In this document: positions 1 through 8,861 of the stretch, one piece after another
Layout: the number at the start of each line of letters is the position of its first letter
Position numbering within the stretch: the first letter of the stretch is position 1
Origin: Paractinoplanes deccanensis
GTDB taxonomy: Bacteria > Actinomycetota > Actinomycetes > Mycobacteriales > Micromonosporaceae
Direction of reading: 5' to 3'
Length of the DNA: 64,000 nucleotides
Assembly: GCF_016862115.1 (NCBI RefSeq)
Contig: NZ_BOMI01000104.1
Coordinates: 52,529-116,528, forward strand
Made by a program: the position numbers and the translations under genes
Notes under the pieces: model-generated
Databases searched by the model: none
Told to the model about the DNA's origin: nothing
What the model saw: only the letters and a program-made list of their open reading frames with translations

Positions 1-1
1 C

Positions 2-949
2 GTCTTCTGCACCCTTGTCTCGCTGTTCGCGGTCGCCGCCGGGATCACGTGCCTGATCGTTCTGTTCACGGTGGCGGTGCACCGGCGGTTCGCGGTCATG
101 GTCGTGTTCGCCGGTGGGGCGATGGTCACCAACGCCGTTTTCCCGTTGATCCGGCCCGAGGGCGAGAGGCCCTACTGGGAGACGATGGCGTGGGGCACGG
201 TCTTCATCGTGATCGTCTGCCTGTGGGGCATGGTGGTCCGTTCCCGGCGTCAGCTCGTGCTGTCGCTGCGCGACCGCGCCGAGCGGGCCGAGTCGGAGCA
301 GCAGCTGCGCGTCGCCCAGGCGCGCTCCCTCGAGCGCAACCGCATCGCCCGCGAGATGCACGACGTGCTCGCCCACCGCATCTCGCTGCTCAGCCTGCAC
401 GCGGGCGCGCTGGAGATCCGCCCCGACGCGGCGCCGCAGGACGTGGCGACCGCGGCCGGCGTCATCCGGGCCAGCGCACATCAGGCGCTGCAGGACCTCC
501 GCGAGGTGATCGGCGTCCTGCGCGCCGACGGGCCGGAGGGTGCGCCCGAGCCGCCGCAGCCGACGCTCGGCGCCCTGCCCGCCCTGGCCGACGAGTCACG
601 CTCGGCCGGCGTCAAGGTCCGCCTCGACGTCCGCATCGAGCCTACGAGCGTGCCCGACGGCACGGGCCGCACGGCCTACCGCATCGTCCAGGAGGGCCTG
701 ACCAACGCCCGCAAGCACGCGCCCGGCGCAACCGTCGAGGTGGCGGTCGACGGATCCGCCGGCGACGGCCTCACCATCGACATCCGCAACCCGTGGCCCA
801 TCATCAACCCGCCGGTGGCCATCCCCGGCACCGGCACCGGCTTGATCGGCCTCACCGAGCGCGCCACTCTGGCCGGCGGCCGCCTGAAACACGGCCGCAC
901 CGCCGACAACCAGTTCGCCCTGACCGCCTGGCTCCCCTGGCCGCCCTGA
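2..949 (+). CDS. Sensor histidine kinase, DesK/NarL type, 5' truncated by window edge
   Basis: The reading frame is already open at the first base, so the N-terminus lies outside the window. Visible first are two hydrophobic stretches (about visible residues 1-25 and 32-75), then a short coiled linker and the HisKA_3 dimerisation box REMHDVLAHRISLL, whose phospho-acceptor histidine is visible residue 120. A compact HATPase follows, with YRIVQEGLTNARKHA as N box and GTGTGLIGLTER as G box. In this family the kinase autophosphorylates at the membrane and passes phosphate to a LuxR-type regulator. The obvious partner is the same-strand regulator at 1526, although 576 bp of repeat-rich DNA separates them. 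Family assignment is firm; the stimulus is unknown. Confidence 0.92.
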   Translation, partial: VFCTLVSLFAVAAGITCLIVLFTVAVHRRFAVMVVFAGGAMVTNAVFPLIRPEGERPYWETMAWGTVFIVIVCLWGMVVRSRRQLVLSLRDRAERAESEQQLRVAQARSLERNRIAREMHDVLAHRISLLSLHAGALEIRPDAAPQDVATAAGVIRASAHQALQDLREVIGVLRADGPEGAPEPPQPTLGALPALADESRSAGVKVRLDVRIEPTSVPDGTGRTAYRIVQEGLTNARKHAPGATVEVAVDGSAGDGLTIDIRNPWPIINPPVAIPGTGTGLIGLTERATLAGGRLKHGRTADNQFALTAWLPWPP

Positions 950-1525
950 GCCGCGACCGACCCCGATCCGGACCCGGCCCGCGGTCCGGTCCCGAATCTG
1001 AGGCCGGCTCCGGCCCGCCGGTTGGGGTGGGGCCGGCTGGGCGGGGCTGGTTCGGGCGGCGCTGGTTGCTGCGGGGCCGATTGGGGCGCGGCTGGTTGGG
1101 GCGCGGCTGGTTGGGGCGCGGCTGGTTGGGGCGCGGCTGGTTGGGGCGCGGCTGGTTGGGGCGGCGCCGATTGGGTTGGGCTGGTTAGGGTGCCTCCGAT
1201 TGGAGTGGCGCCGGTTGGAATGGCGCTGTGTGGAGCGGCGGCCGGTTGGGGTGCGGCTGGTTGGGGTGTGGCCGGTTGGGGTGTGGCCGGTTGGGGTGTG
1301 GCCGGTTGGGGTGCGGCCGGTTCGGGTCCGGCCGGTTCGGGTCCGGTCTGTTCCGGCCCGGTCTGGTCGGGTCCGGCGTGATTTGGTGCGGCGGGGTTGG
1401 CTTGGCCCGTGCAGCTGAGGGTGCCGGTGTGTCGGCGTGGCGGGACGGGTGCGGTGGTTGAAGCGACTGGCTCCTAGGGTGGGGGAGGTTCTTGGCTGCG
1501 GTGCGGGTGTGGGGGAGCGGCATCG
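950..1525. other. Repeat-rich intergenic region between kinase and regulator
   Basis: There is no convincing gene here. Most of the interval is a 15-bp tandem array (listed separately). The last 140 bp hold ordinary GC-rich DNA and the ribosome-binding site GGGGGAG at 1511-1517 for the downstream response regulator. Several long open frames cross the region on both strands, but they arise from the 15-bp periodicity and have no plausible start signals. Confidence 0.6.
1021..1380. repeat. 15-bp tandem repeat array, 24 units in perfect register
   Basis: Units stay on a 15-nt register without insertion or deletion from 1021 to 1380. Five consecutive identical copies of TTGGGGCGCGGCTGG start at 1081, and three identical copies of TTGGGGTGTGGCCGG start at 1261. 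Flanking units diverge by substitution. Because 15 is a multiple of three, all frames without stops stay open: the plus strand reads as a Gly-Trp-Gly-Ala-Ala pentapeptide and the minus strand as Ala-Pro-Thr-Ser-Arg. No start codon with a ribosome-binding site commands either frame, so I treat it as a minisatellite or decayed pentapeptide-repeat gene. Confidence 0.85.
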
Positions 1526-2221
1526 GTGAGTACGGATGCGGGGTCGGAGACACCGGCGGGGGAGTGGTCCGGGCCGGTTCGGGTGTTGATCGTCGATGAC
1601 GACGCGCTTGTGCGGGCGGGTCTCACGATGATTTTGTCGGCGGCGGCTGACGTGGTCGTGGTGGGCGAGGCGTCCGATGGGGCGGAAGTGCCTGGGGCGG
1701 TGGCTGCGCATCGGCCTGACGTGGTGCTGATGGACATTCGGATGCCGAAGGTCGATGGGCTGGCGGCTACCGAGACCTTGCGGTCGCGTGCGGGGGCGCC
1801 CGAGGTGATCGTGCTGACGACGTTCGACGCCGACGAGTATGTGCTGCGGGCTTTGCGGGCGGGGGCCAGCGGGTTCCTGCTCAAGGACACGCCGCCGGCG
1901 GAGATTCTGCGGGCGGTTCGGCGGGTCGCGCAGGGAGAGGCGATGCTGTCGCCTACGGTGACGCGCCGGCTGATCGCGCATGTGGCGGCGCCGGCGCAGC
2001 CGTCACAACTGCGCGCCCTCGAGCGGCTCGGCCGGCTCAGCGAGCGGGAGCGCGAGGTCGCCCTGGCGCTCGGGCAGGGGCGGTCCAACGCGGAGATCTC
2101 CACCGACCTGCACATGTCCGTCGCCACGGTGAAGGCCCACGTCTCCCGGCTGCTGATCAAGCTGGAGCTGAACAACCGCGTGCAGGTCGCCCTCCTCGTC
2201 CACGACGCCGGCCTCGCCTGA
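1526..2221 (+). CDS. LuxR/NarL-family response regulator
   Basis: Residues 18-135 form a receiver domain with the acidic pocket DDD at 24-26, phospho-acceptor Asp70 in LMDIRMP and the conserved lysine in FLLKDTPP. A C-terminal GerE-type helix-turn-helix follows (about 165-225: LSEREREVALALGQGRSNAEI, with the VATVKAHVSRLL recognition helix). At 231 residues it has the usual family length. The GTG start is set by GGGGGAG 8 nt upstream. It is the likely phosphorylation target of the DesK-type kinase encoded just upstream. Targets cannot be deduced from the sequence. Confidence 0.93.
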   Translation: MSTDAGSETPAGEWSGPVRVLIVDDDALVRAGLTMILSAAADVVVVGEASDGAEVPGAVAAHRPDVVLMDIRMPKVDGLAATETLRSRAGAPEVIVLTTFDADEYVLRALRAGASGFLLKDTPPAEILRAVRRVAQGEAMLSPTVTRRLIAHVAAPAQPSQLRALERLGRLSEREREVALALGQGRSNAEISTDLHMSVATVKAHVSRLLIKLELNNRVQVALLVHDAGLA

Positions 2222-2608
2222 CGCAGGACCGCGGCCGCGCGATGGCCGCGAGTGCACGGCCGAGCCGAGCCGGATCGCCCGGGTCCGGACGTCCACGGTG
2301 GGCGGGAGTCGTGCCTGGTCGGCGATGGTGGGGTGAGCGAGGCACGGAGCCCGACGGCTGTAGCGGCCGTTCGGATCATGGGGCCGTGCGTGGGAGGCGC
2401 CTTGGGGGTGAGCGGTTCTCTCATGTCACCCGATCGAGTGACGGGTGGTCACCATGTGTGATCGGGGAGCAGGTGCTCTGAGCTGGGTCAACGGTGATGA
2501 TCCGGGCATTCGGCGGGCGACTGTCGGAGGCGGGGTCACTCGGTGCGATCACGTGAACACGGTGTGAAACTGTCGCGCACGGGAGGTTTCCGGAGCTGGA
2601 GGGCCATC
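2222..2608. other. Intergenic region with one near-perfect palindrome
   Basis: About 390 bp without a supported gene. Short open frames on both strands lack ribosome-binding sites. The one structure worth noting is GTCACCCGATCGAGTGAC at 2425-2442, whose GTCAC/GTGAC arms flank CGATCG with a single mismatched pair. It is followed by GGTGGTCACC. It could be an operator for the flavoprotein gene at 2609, but no regulator gene is adjacent. Confidence 0.35.
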
Positions 2609-3229
2609 ATGAACCACGGTGAGCGGCAACTGCAGGACAGGCTTGGCACTCGGGAGCGGGCCGACGCCTTCGCCGGCAGGCAGACCCTGGACCGCCTCAA
2701 CGACAGGATGCGGCGGTTCATCGGGCGGCAGGAGATGATGTTCCTGGCCACGGCGGACGCCGGGGGTGGCTGTGACAGCACCTTCCGGGCGGGGCCGCCC
2801 GGGTTCGTGCGGGTGCTGGACGACGAGCACCTGAGCTGGCCGGAATACCGGGGCAACGGGGTCATGGCGAGCCTGGGCAACATCACCGAGAACGGGCATG
2901 TCGGGCTGCTGTTCATCGACTTCCGTGACGTGATCGGGCTGCACGTGAACGGCACGGCCGAGATCGTCGAGGATCCGGGCGTGCAGGCGGATGTGCCGCC
3001 GGGGCAGCGCGCGCAGCTGTGGGTCGTGGCGCGGGTGCAGGAGGCATACATCCACTGCGCGAAGCGCATCCCGCGCATGATCCGGATCCCGCGGCAGCGC
3101 GGCCGGGACCTCGCCGTCGAGCAGCCCAAGAAGAGCGACTACTTCGTGCCGGCGCCGCCCCGCGGACTCACCGCCTGCGATGGTAAAGCCGACAAAGCGC
3201 TCGAAACGGCCTGCGAACACCGCGAATAG
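2609..3229 (+). CDS. Pyridoxamine 5'-phosphate oxidase-like FMN-binding protein
   Basis: A 206-residue protein with the split-barrel flavin-binding pattern of the PNPOx-like superfamily: an N-terminal helical leader, QEMMFLATADAGGGCDST, FVRVLDDEHLSWPEYRGN, then NITENGHVGLLFIDF and the barrel strand LHVNGTAEIVED. These map to strands that bind FMN or a related cofactor in a homodimer. Members include flavin reductases, F420-dependent enzymes and PLP enzymes, and the exact substrate is not evident. The ATG at 2609 is chosen because GGAGGG lies 5 nt upstream; an in-frame GTG at 2543 has a poorer signal. It is monocistronic. Confidence 0.8.
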   Translation: MNHGERQLQDRLGTRERADAFAGRQTLDRLNDRMRRFIGRQEMMFLATADAGGGCDSTFRAGPPGFVRVLDDEHLSWPEYRGNGVMASLGNITENGHVGLLFIDFRDVIGLHVNGTAEIVEDPGVQADVPPGQRAQLWVVARVQEAYIHCAKRIPRMIRIPRQRGRDLAVEQPKKSDYFVPAPPRGLTACDGKADKALETACEHRE

Positions 3230-3426
3230 CGCGGGCCTCGGCAGGAGCGCGGTGGCAGGGGTGAAGGCGCGGAGGGGGAGGGTGCGCGGGCGACACCGCG
3301 CGGCAGGGAATGGGTCGCCGCAGGATTGGGTGCGTGGGCGCAGAGCGCGGTGCAGGTGGACAGCGCTCGAGCGCGGCGAAGGCAGGGCCGCAAGGGCGGC
3401 GGCGCCCCGGCGGGCGCTGCCGCCCT

Positions 3427-3484
3427 GACTTCAGCGGGCCGGGCAAGGACTTAGCGGCCGGGCAGGGACTTCAGCGGGCCGGGG
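3427..3484. repeat. Three imperfect ~20-bp direct repeats at the dipeptidase 3' end
   Basis: GACTTCAGCGGGCCGGG-type units begin at 3427, 3448 (two bases shorter) and 3467. The last overlaps the stop codon of the minus-strand dipeptidase. They look like a small local duplication of the gene's end; no function is visible. Confidence 0.6.
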
Positions 3485-4652
3485 ACAGGGGCCAGAGGGG
3501 CTCCTGGGCCAGGCGTTCCGATTCGCGGAGGACGCGGAGGATGTTGGCGCCGGCCAGTTTGTCCAGGTCGGCCTCGGACCAGCCTCGGGCTGACAGCTCG
3601 GCCAGGAGGCGGGGGTAGGACGCCACGTCGCGCATGTCGTCCGGTAGGTCGGTGGTGCCGTCGAAGTCGCCGCCCAGGCCGACGTGGTCGACGCCGGCCA
3701 CGTCGCGGGCGTGGTCCACGTGGTCGGCCACCTGGGCGGCCGTGACCGGTGGGCGCGGGTTCGCCTCCAGCCACGCGGCGAACGACGGGGCGGCCAGCGG
3801 GTCGGCGCCGGGCCAGGTCTGCACCGTGGACGGGTCCTCGCCGGGGCGGGGAGCCCGCGGCCAGCCCTCCGACGTCGGCACGCCCAAGCGTTCCAGCTCC
3901 TCCTCGGCGGCCACCGACCACGCCCGGGCCTCGGCCGAGACGAACGGGGCCACGAACGTCAGCTGGATCACGCCGCCGTTGTCGCGCAGGCGGGTCAGCA
4001 CGTCGTCGGGGACGTTGCGCGGGTGGTCGTGCAGGGCGCGGACGCCGGAATGGCTGAAGATCACCGGGGCGAAGGCCGTGTCCAGGGCCGCGTGCATCGT
4101 CACGGGGGCGACGTGCGACAGGTCGACCAGCACGCCGATGCGCTGCATCTCGCGTACGACCGCTCGGCCCTCGTCGTTGAGGCCGCCCACCCGGGGCTCC
4201 CGGACCGCCGAGTCGGCCCACGACAGGTTCTCGTTGTGCGTGAGGGTCACATACCGCACGCCGAGGCGGGCGAACGATCGCAGCACGCCCAGCGACGTCG
4301 CCAGGCTGTGCCCGCCCTCGATGCCGATCAGCGACGCGATCCGGCCCGCTTCGAGGGCGCGGGTCACGTCGTCGGCGCTGTAGGCGATCGCGAAGTCGTC
4401 CGGATACGCCGCCGCCATCCGGTACACGGCGTCGATCTGCTCCATCGTCGCCACCACCGCGGACGGCTCGTCCAGGTCGCCGGGCACGTACACCGACCAG
4501 AACTGCCCGCCCACCCCGCCGGCGCGCAGCCTCGGGATGTCCGTGTGCAGCTCCGGGCGCGGCTCGTCCAGGCCCGAGACGTCGTAACCGTAGCGTCCGC
4601 GCAGCTGCATGGGCAGGTCGTTGTGCCCGTCGATGATCGGCATCATGCTCAC
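3471..4652 (-). CDS. Membrane dipeptidase-like metallopeptidase, family M19
   Basis: A 393-residue cytosolic TIM-barrel amidohydrolase. The zinc ligands typical of renal dipeptidase are in place: DGHND near the N-terminus, the bridging glutamate in LIGIEGGHSL, a histidine in VDLSHVA and the HSGVRALHDHPRNV segment. A barrel-end Asp sits in HVGLGGDFDG. The family hydrolyses dipeptides, often with D-residues at the second position, using two zinc ions. There is no signal peptide. Two further ATG codons lie at positions 3 and 4, so the start may be a few residues later. It is a single gene with no clear operon partners. Confidence 0.92.
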   Translation of the reverse strand: MSMMPIIDGHNDLPMQLRGRYGYDVSGLDEPRPELHTDIPRLRAGGVGGQFWSVYVPGDLDEPSAVVATMEQIDAVYRMAAAYPDDFAIAYSADDVTRALEAGRIASLIGIEGGHSLATSLGVLRSFARLGVRYVTLTHNENLSWADSAVREPRVGGLNDEGRAVVREMQRIGVLVDLSHVAPVTMHAALDTAFAPVIFSHSGVRALHDHPRNVPDDVLTRLRDNGGVIQLTFVAPFVSAEARAWSVAAEEELERLGVPTSEGWPRAPRPGEDPSTVQTWPGADPLAAPSFAAWLEANPRPPVTAAQVADHVDHARDVAGVDHVGLGGDFDGTTDLPDDMRDVASYPRLLAELSARGWSEADLDKLAGANILRVLRESERLAQEPLWPLSPAR

Positions 4653-4822
4653 TGGCTACCCGAGCAGGCAACCAGAACGCAAGTCGGAACGAGAGTTGAG
4701 GAAAACGAGCGCCGCAACCTGACCGCACCGGCACGGGCACCCGCCGCGCACCGCCGGCCCCGGAATCTCTTTCGCATGCCCGGCCACAACGGTGCCGGAC
4801 ACAGCGGGGGGATGTTCTCAAG

Positions 4823-6370
4823 TTGCGTCGTTCGAAGCTGCACAGGTACACGGTCCTGACCGCCGCCCTCGCGGGCGTGAGCGTCACCGCTCTCACCGCG
4901 ACCACGGCCGGCGCCGCGACCACGGCCGGCGCCAGCAAGACGATCAAGCTGGCGGCCGGTGACGACACGTACGTCTCCAGCACGCGCACCGGCGCCGTCT
5001 TCGGCACCGAGGCGAAGCTGGTCACGGGCAAGCTCGGCACCGAGGTGAAGACCTCGTTCCTCAAGTTCGCCGTGCCGGCCGGCACCAAGGTGGCGTCCGC
5101 CCGCCTGACCCTCACGGCGCAGGCGAAGGCCACCGGCCAGCTCAGCGTCCGCAAGGTGCAGGACACCTCGTGGGCCGAGGGCAAGCTCACCGGCGCGAAG
5201 ACGCCCGCGCTGGGCTCGGTGCTCGCCACCGTCACCCCGTACGCGGGCAGCTTCTCGATCGACCTCGGGAAGTCGGTCACCGGCGGGGGCACGTACGCCT
5301 TCGCCCTGACCTCCACCGCCGCGGCCATGCGCTTCAACTCCGCCGAGGCCAAGACCGGCGCCCCGGTCCTCGAGGTCACCACCGAGGGCGACGCGTCGCC
5401 GCCCGTGACGCCGGCGCCGGTGAAGCCGGCCGGCACCTGCACCACCGGCGACAAGCTCGTCCCGACCTGCGGCGTCCTCTGGGGCGCGGCGGCCGGCGGC
5501 TTCACCGACGCCCCCCGCGACCAGGCGCTGAAGGACTGGGAGAAGCTCAGCGGCCGCACGTCGACGATCTTCCACACGTACCACAAGGGCGACGAGGTCT
5601 TCCCGACCAAGGCCGAGATCGCGATGACCGCGGACGCCGCGAACCCGCGCGTGCTGCTCACCAACTGGAAGATCGCGTACGGCTCGACCTGGGCGAAGGT
5701 CGCCAAGGGCGAGCAGGACAAGCGCATCGACGCGTTCGCCGCGCGCGCGAAGGCGTACGGCAAGAAGTTCTTCCTCGCCATCAACCACGAGCCGGAGAAC
5801 GACGTCGTGGCCAAGGCCGGCTCGGGCTTCGAGGCGAAGGACTTCGCCGCGATGTACCGCCACACCATCGAGCGGCTGCGCGCCAAGGGCGTCACCAACG
5901 TGGTCAACGTGATGGCGTACATGGGCAATGAGAAGTGGATGGCGCAGAGCTGGTGGAAGGACCTGTGGCCCGGTGACGACATCGTCGACTGGATGGGTCT
6001 CGACTCGTACGTGAGCGCCGAGAAGGGCTACTACCACTACGGCAACTTCGCCTCGCTGCTCGACCGCGCGCCGACCGGCGGCGGCCAGGGCTTCTACGAC
6101 TGGGCGACCACCAAGCACGCCGCGAAGCCGATCATGGTGGCCGAGTGGGGCGCGTACCACCGCGTGGGCAAGGTGGCCGACAAGTCGCCGGTCTACCAGA
6201 ACGTCCTGCCGGAGCTGGCCAAGCGGCCGAACATCAAGGCCATCGTCTACTTCGACACCGCGAAGGACGACGAGGGCGACCGTGACATCAGCATCAACAG
6301 CTCGGCGGCGTCGCTCGCGTCGTTCAAGAAGCTCGCCGCGGACCCGATCTTCAAGGTGAAGCTGGGCTGA
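4823..6370 (+). CDS. Secreted DNRLRE-domain glycoside hydrolase, GH26-like
   Basis: A 515-residue exported enzyme. Residues 1-32 form a signal peptide (RRSKLHRYTVLTAALAGVSV then AGA). Residues 40-190 match the DNRLRE/CBM96 beta-sandwich (AGDDTYVSSTRTGAVFG, SFLKFAVPA), which in this family binds polysaccharide. After a Pro-rich linker, residues 205-515 form a GH26-type barrel. Glu323 in INHEPEND is the probable acid/base and Glu441 in MVAEWGAY the probable nucleophile. GH26 members cleave beta-mannan or beta-1,3-xylan; the substrate here is inference. The TTG at 4823 is the only start giving a sensible positively charged n-region. A strong hairpin follows the stop. Confidence 0.85.
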   Translation: MRRSKLHRYTVLTAALAGVSVTALTATTAGAATTAGASKTIKLAAGDDTYVSSTRTGAVFGTEAKLVTGKLGTEVKTSFLKFAVPAGTKVASARLTLTAQAKATGQLSVRKVQDTSWAEGKLTGAKTPALGSVLATVTPYAGSFSIDLGKSVTGGGTYAFALTSTAAAMRFNSAEAKTGAPVLEVTTEGDASPPVTPAPVKPAGTCTTGDKLVPTCGVLWGAAAGGFTDAPRDQALKDWEKLSGRTSTIFHTYHKGDEVFPTKAEIAMTADAANPRVLLTNWKIAYGSTWAKVAKGEQDKRIDAFAARAKAYGKKFFLAINHEPENDVVAKAGSGFEAKDFAAMYRHTIERLRAKGVTNVVNVMAYMGNEKWMAQSWWKDLWPGDDIVDWMGLDSYVSAEKGYYHYGNFASLLDRAPTGGGQGFYDWATTKHAAKPIMVAEWGAYHRVGKVADKSPVYQNVLPELAKRPNIKAIVYFDTAKDDEGDRDISINSSAASLASFKKLAADPIFKVKLG

Positions 6371-6377
6371 TCCAGAT

Positions 6378-6408
6378 GGGGGCGCGCCTTCGCCGAAGGC
6401 GCGCCCCC
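6378..6408 (+). terminator. Intrinsic hairpin terminator after the GH26-like gene
   Basis: Arms GGGGGCGCGCCTTCG (6378-6392) and CGAAGGCGCGCCCCC (6394-6408) are perfectly complementary. There is no U-tract, as is common in actinobacteria. It lies 7 nt after the stop codon and argues against any upstream extension of the following gene. Confidence 0.85.
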
Positions 6409-6450
6409 GAATGTCTCAACTGTCCGGCCGCGGGCCCGATCATCTCCCAC

Positions 6451-8718
6451 ATGGGCGTCGTCAGCACCGCACCCGCGCTCGCGGCCCGCCGGTCGGCGCT
6501 GGCCCGGCTCCGCGGCCTCGTGGACGCGCTGCTCATCGTGACGTCGCTGGTGGTGCTCTGCTGGAACCTCGTGGTCCAGCCGGCCCAGGCCGCCGACCCT
6601 CTCGTCTCGCTCGCCCGCCCGGTCGCCGACGTGCTGCTCGCCTCCGTCGCCCTGATCGCGCTCGGCCGCTGCCGCCGCGGCTCGTCCGCCGTGGGCGTGC
6701 TCGCTCTGACCTCCGCGGGCGCGCTGCTCGTGGCGAGCGCTGACGCGATCGCCTACCAGCGGGGCGCCGACGGTCCCGGCTGGATCCCCCTCGGCGCGGC
6801 TCTGCTGATCGTGCTCGCCGGCGCCTACGGTGCGCGGGGCCCGGCCGGTGTCCCCGCGGGCCGGCTCGACATCGAGCTGCTGCTCCCGTACGGCGTCGTG
6901 GTCCTGACCTTGCTCGCCGGTCTTTTCTGGATCTCGTCCGGTGGCGCGCCCACCGCGTTCGGGACCTGGTGCCGGTTCCTCACGATCCTGCTGATCGTGG
7001 CGCGCGAGGGCATCCTGCTCGCCGACAACCGGCGGCTCGCCCGCGGCCTCGAGGACCGCGTCGCCGCGCGGACGGCCGAGCGCCAGGTGCGCGAGCAGCG
7101 GTTCCGCGCCCTCGTCGAGCAGAGCTCCGACTCGCTGGCCATCCTCGAGGCCGATTCGACGGTACGTTTCCAGAGCTCCTCGATCGAGCGGATCTTCGGA
7201 TACCGCGCCGCCGACCTCACCGGCATGCGGCTCATCGACACGGCCGGCCACCGCGCGGGCGTCGTCATCGCCGCGAAGATCGGCGAGGTGCTCGGAACGG
7301 CGGGCGCGACCACCACGTTCGAGGTCACGCTGCGCCACGCGGACGGCGTCCACCGCCTCGCCGAGATGACGATCACCAACCTGCTCGGTGACCCGTACGT
7401 CCGGGGACTGGTCTCCAACACCCGCGACATCAGCGAGGCGACGGACCTCCAGGACCAGCTGCGCCACGAGGCGTACCACGACGCGCTGACCGGCCTGGCG
7501 AACCGCGCGCTCTTCCGCGAGCACCTGGCCGCCGCGATGGCGCGCGGCGACGTGGCGATCCTCTTCCTCGACCTCGACGGCTTCAAGGAGATCAACGACA
7601 GCCTCGGCCACGCCGCCGGCGACGCGCTGCTCGTGCAGGTCGCCGACCGGCTGCGCGCCGCCGGCCCGGACCTGGTGGCCCGCCTCGGCGGCGACGAGTT
7701 CGCGCTGATCACCTCGACGGCGAGCGCCGCCGGCACCGCCGCCCGCATCCTCGCCGAGCTGGCCGTCCCGTTCACCGTCGACGGCCGCGGCCTGCACGCC
7801 GGCGCCGGCATCGGCATCGCCACGTCGGCCGACGCGACCGACATCGAGCAGTTGCAGCGCAACGCCGACCTGGCCATGTACAAGTCGAAGGACGCCGGCG
7901 GCGGCATCGTCACGGCCTATCACCCGAGCATGCACGACGCGCTCGTGCAGCGCGTCTCGCTCGCCGGCGACCTGCGCGCCGCCCTCCTCGCCGACCAGCT
8001 GGTCCTGCACTACCAGCCCACGGCCGACCTGCGCACCGGCGAGATCGTCGGCTTCGAGGCCCTGGTCCGCTGGCACCACCCGACCCGCGGCATGGTGTCC
8101 CCGGCCGACTTCATCGGCCTCGCCGAGTCGACCGGCCTGATCGTCCCGCTCGGCCGCTGGGTGCTCACCGAGGCCTGCCGCCAGGCCGTCGCCTGGGGCG
8201 GCGCGTACAAAATGGCCGTGAACGTCTCGGTCCGCCAGTTCGAGGCGGGCGACCTGGCCGCCACGGTGGCCGCGGTGCTGGCCGAAACGGGCATGCCGCC
8301 CGGCAAGCTCGTCCTGGAGATGACCGAGAGTGTCCTGCTCACCGACACCGACGAGAATCTCGAGCGGATCGTCGCCCTGAAATCGCTGGGCGTCCTGCTG
8401 GCCATGGACGACTTCGGCACCGGCTATTCGTCGCTGGCCTATCTGCGCCGCTTCCCCATGGACGTGCTCAAGATCGACCGCTCCTTCGTCGAACGGTTGG
8501 GCGGCGACCCGTCCGATGTGGCGCTGGTCCGCACGATCATCCGGCTGGGTGCGCGCTTCGGGATGCGCACGGTGGCCGAGGGCATCGAGGACGCCGAGCA
8601 GCTGGCGATTCTGCGGGACATGGGCTGCGATTTCGGGCAGGGGTACTTCTTGTCGCGGCCGGTGGCGGCGGCGGACGTCACCGAGATGCTGGTCGGAAGT
8701 TTCAGGCTAGCCTCCTAG
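6451..8718 (+). CDS. Membrane PAS-GGDEF-EAL cyclic-di-GMP turnover protein
   Basis: A 755-residue bifunctional signalling protein. Residues 20-185 contain about six hydrophobic segments forming an integral-membrane sensor. A short coiled coil (AARTAERQVREQRFRALVEQ) leads into a PAS domain (about 212-325). The GGDEF domain carries an intact RLGGDEF at about 411-417, and the EAL domain has FEALVRW (EAL at 536-538) plus DDFGTGYSSL, so both cyclase and phosphodiesterase sites look competent. The start is placed at ATG 6451 because the terminator of the upstream gene occupies 6378-6408. A convergent terminator lies just downstream. The signal sensed is unknown. Confidence 0.92.
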   Translation: MGVVSTAPALAARRSALARLRGLVDALLIVTSLVVLCWNLVVQPAQAADPLVSLARPVADVLLASVALIALGRCRRGSSAVGVLALTSAGALLVASADAIAYQRGADGPGWIPLGAALLIVLAGAYGARGPAGVPAGRLDIELLLPYGVVVLTLLAGLFWISSGGAPTAFGTWCRFLTILLIVAREGILLADNRRLARGLEDRVAARTAERQVREQRFRALVEQSSDSLAILEADSTVRFQSSSIERIFGYRAADLTGMRLIDTAGHRAGVVIAAKIGEVLGTAGATTTFEVTLRHADGVHRLAEMTITNLLGDPYVRGLVSNTRDISEATDLQDQLRHEAYHDALTGLANRALFREHLAAAMARGDVAILFLDLDGFKEINDSLGHAAGDALLVQVADRLRAAGPDLVARLGGDEFALITSTASAAGTAARILAELAVPFTVDGRGLHAGAGIGIATSADATDIEQLQRNADLAMYKSKDAGGGIVTAYHPSMHDALVQRVSLAGDLRAALLADQLVLHYQPTADLRTGEIVGFEALVRWHHPTRGMVSPADFIGLAESTGLIVPLGRWVLTEACRQAVAWGGAYKMAVNVSVRQFEAGDLAATVAAVLAETGMPPGKLVLEMTESVLLTDTDENLERIVALKSLGVLLAMDDFGTGYSSLAYLRRFPMDVLKIDRSFVERLGGDPSDVALVRTIIRLGARFGMRTVAEGIEDAEQLAILRDMGCDFGQGYFLSRPVAAADVTEMLVGSFRLAS

Positions 8719-8762
8719 GACGGCCAGGGCCTTGTGATCGAGTGGGTGCCGGCAGGCGCGGC

Positions 8763-8794
8763 GGAGCCCCGCGTCCGGCGGGACGCGGGGCTCC
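8763..8794. terminator. Bidirectional hairpin between convergent genes
   Basis: Perfect 14-bp stem, GGAGCCCCGCGTCC (8763-8776) and GGACGCGGGGCTCC (8781-8794), with loop GGCG and then TTCTCT on the plus strand. It lies between the 3' ends of the GGDEF-EAL gene and the minus-strand glycosyltransferase, so it can serve both. Confidence 0.85.
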
Positions 8795-8861
8795 TTCTCT
8801 GCTTCCGGGGCCGTTGGCGGGGGGAGGCTTCCGGCCCGGGAAGCAGGCCGTCTCGGGGCGG

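Noticed and set aside
1081..1155. CRISPR-like array
   Set aside because: Units are contiguous 15-mers without spacers and no cas genes are present.
1021..1380. Plus-strand Gly-Trp-Gly-Ala repeat protein or minus-strand pentapeptide-repeat protein
   Set aside because: No start with ribosome-binding site, no non-repeat domain, and the openness follows from the 15-bp period. The minus-strand unit also lacks the central Leu/Phe of real pentapeptide repeats.
3451..5982. Very long minus-strand frame across dipeptidase and GH26-like gene
   Set aside because: It is the antisense of two well-supported genes; its composition is Arg/Pro/Ala-rich and no family motif is present.
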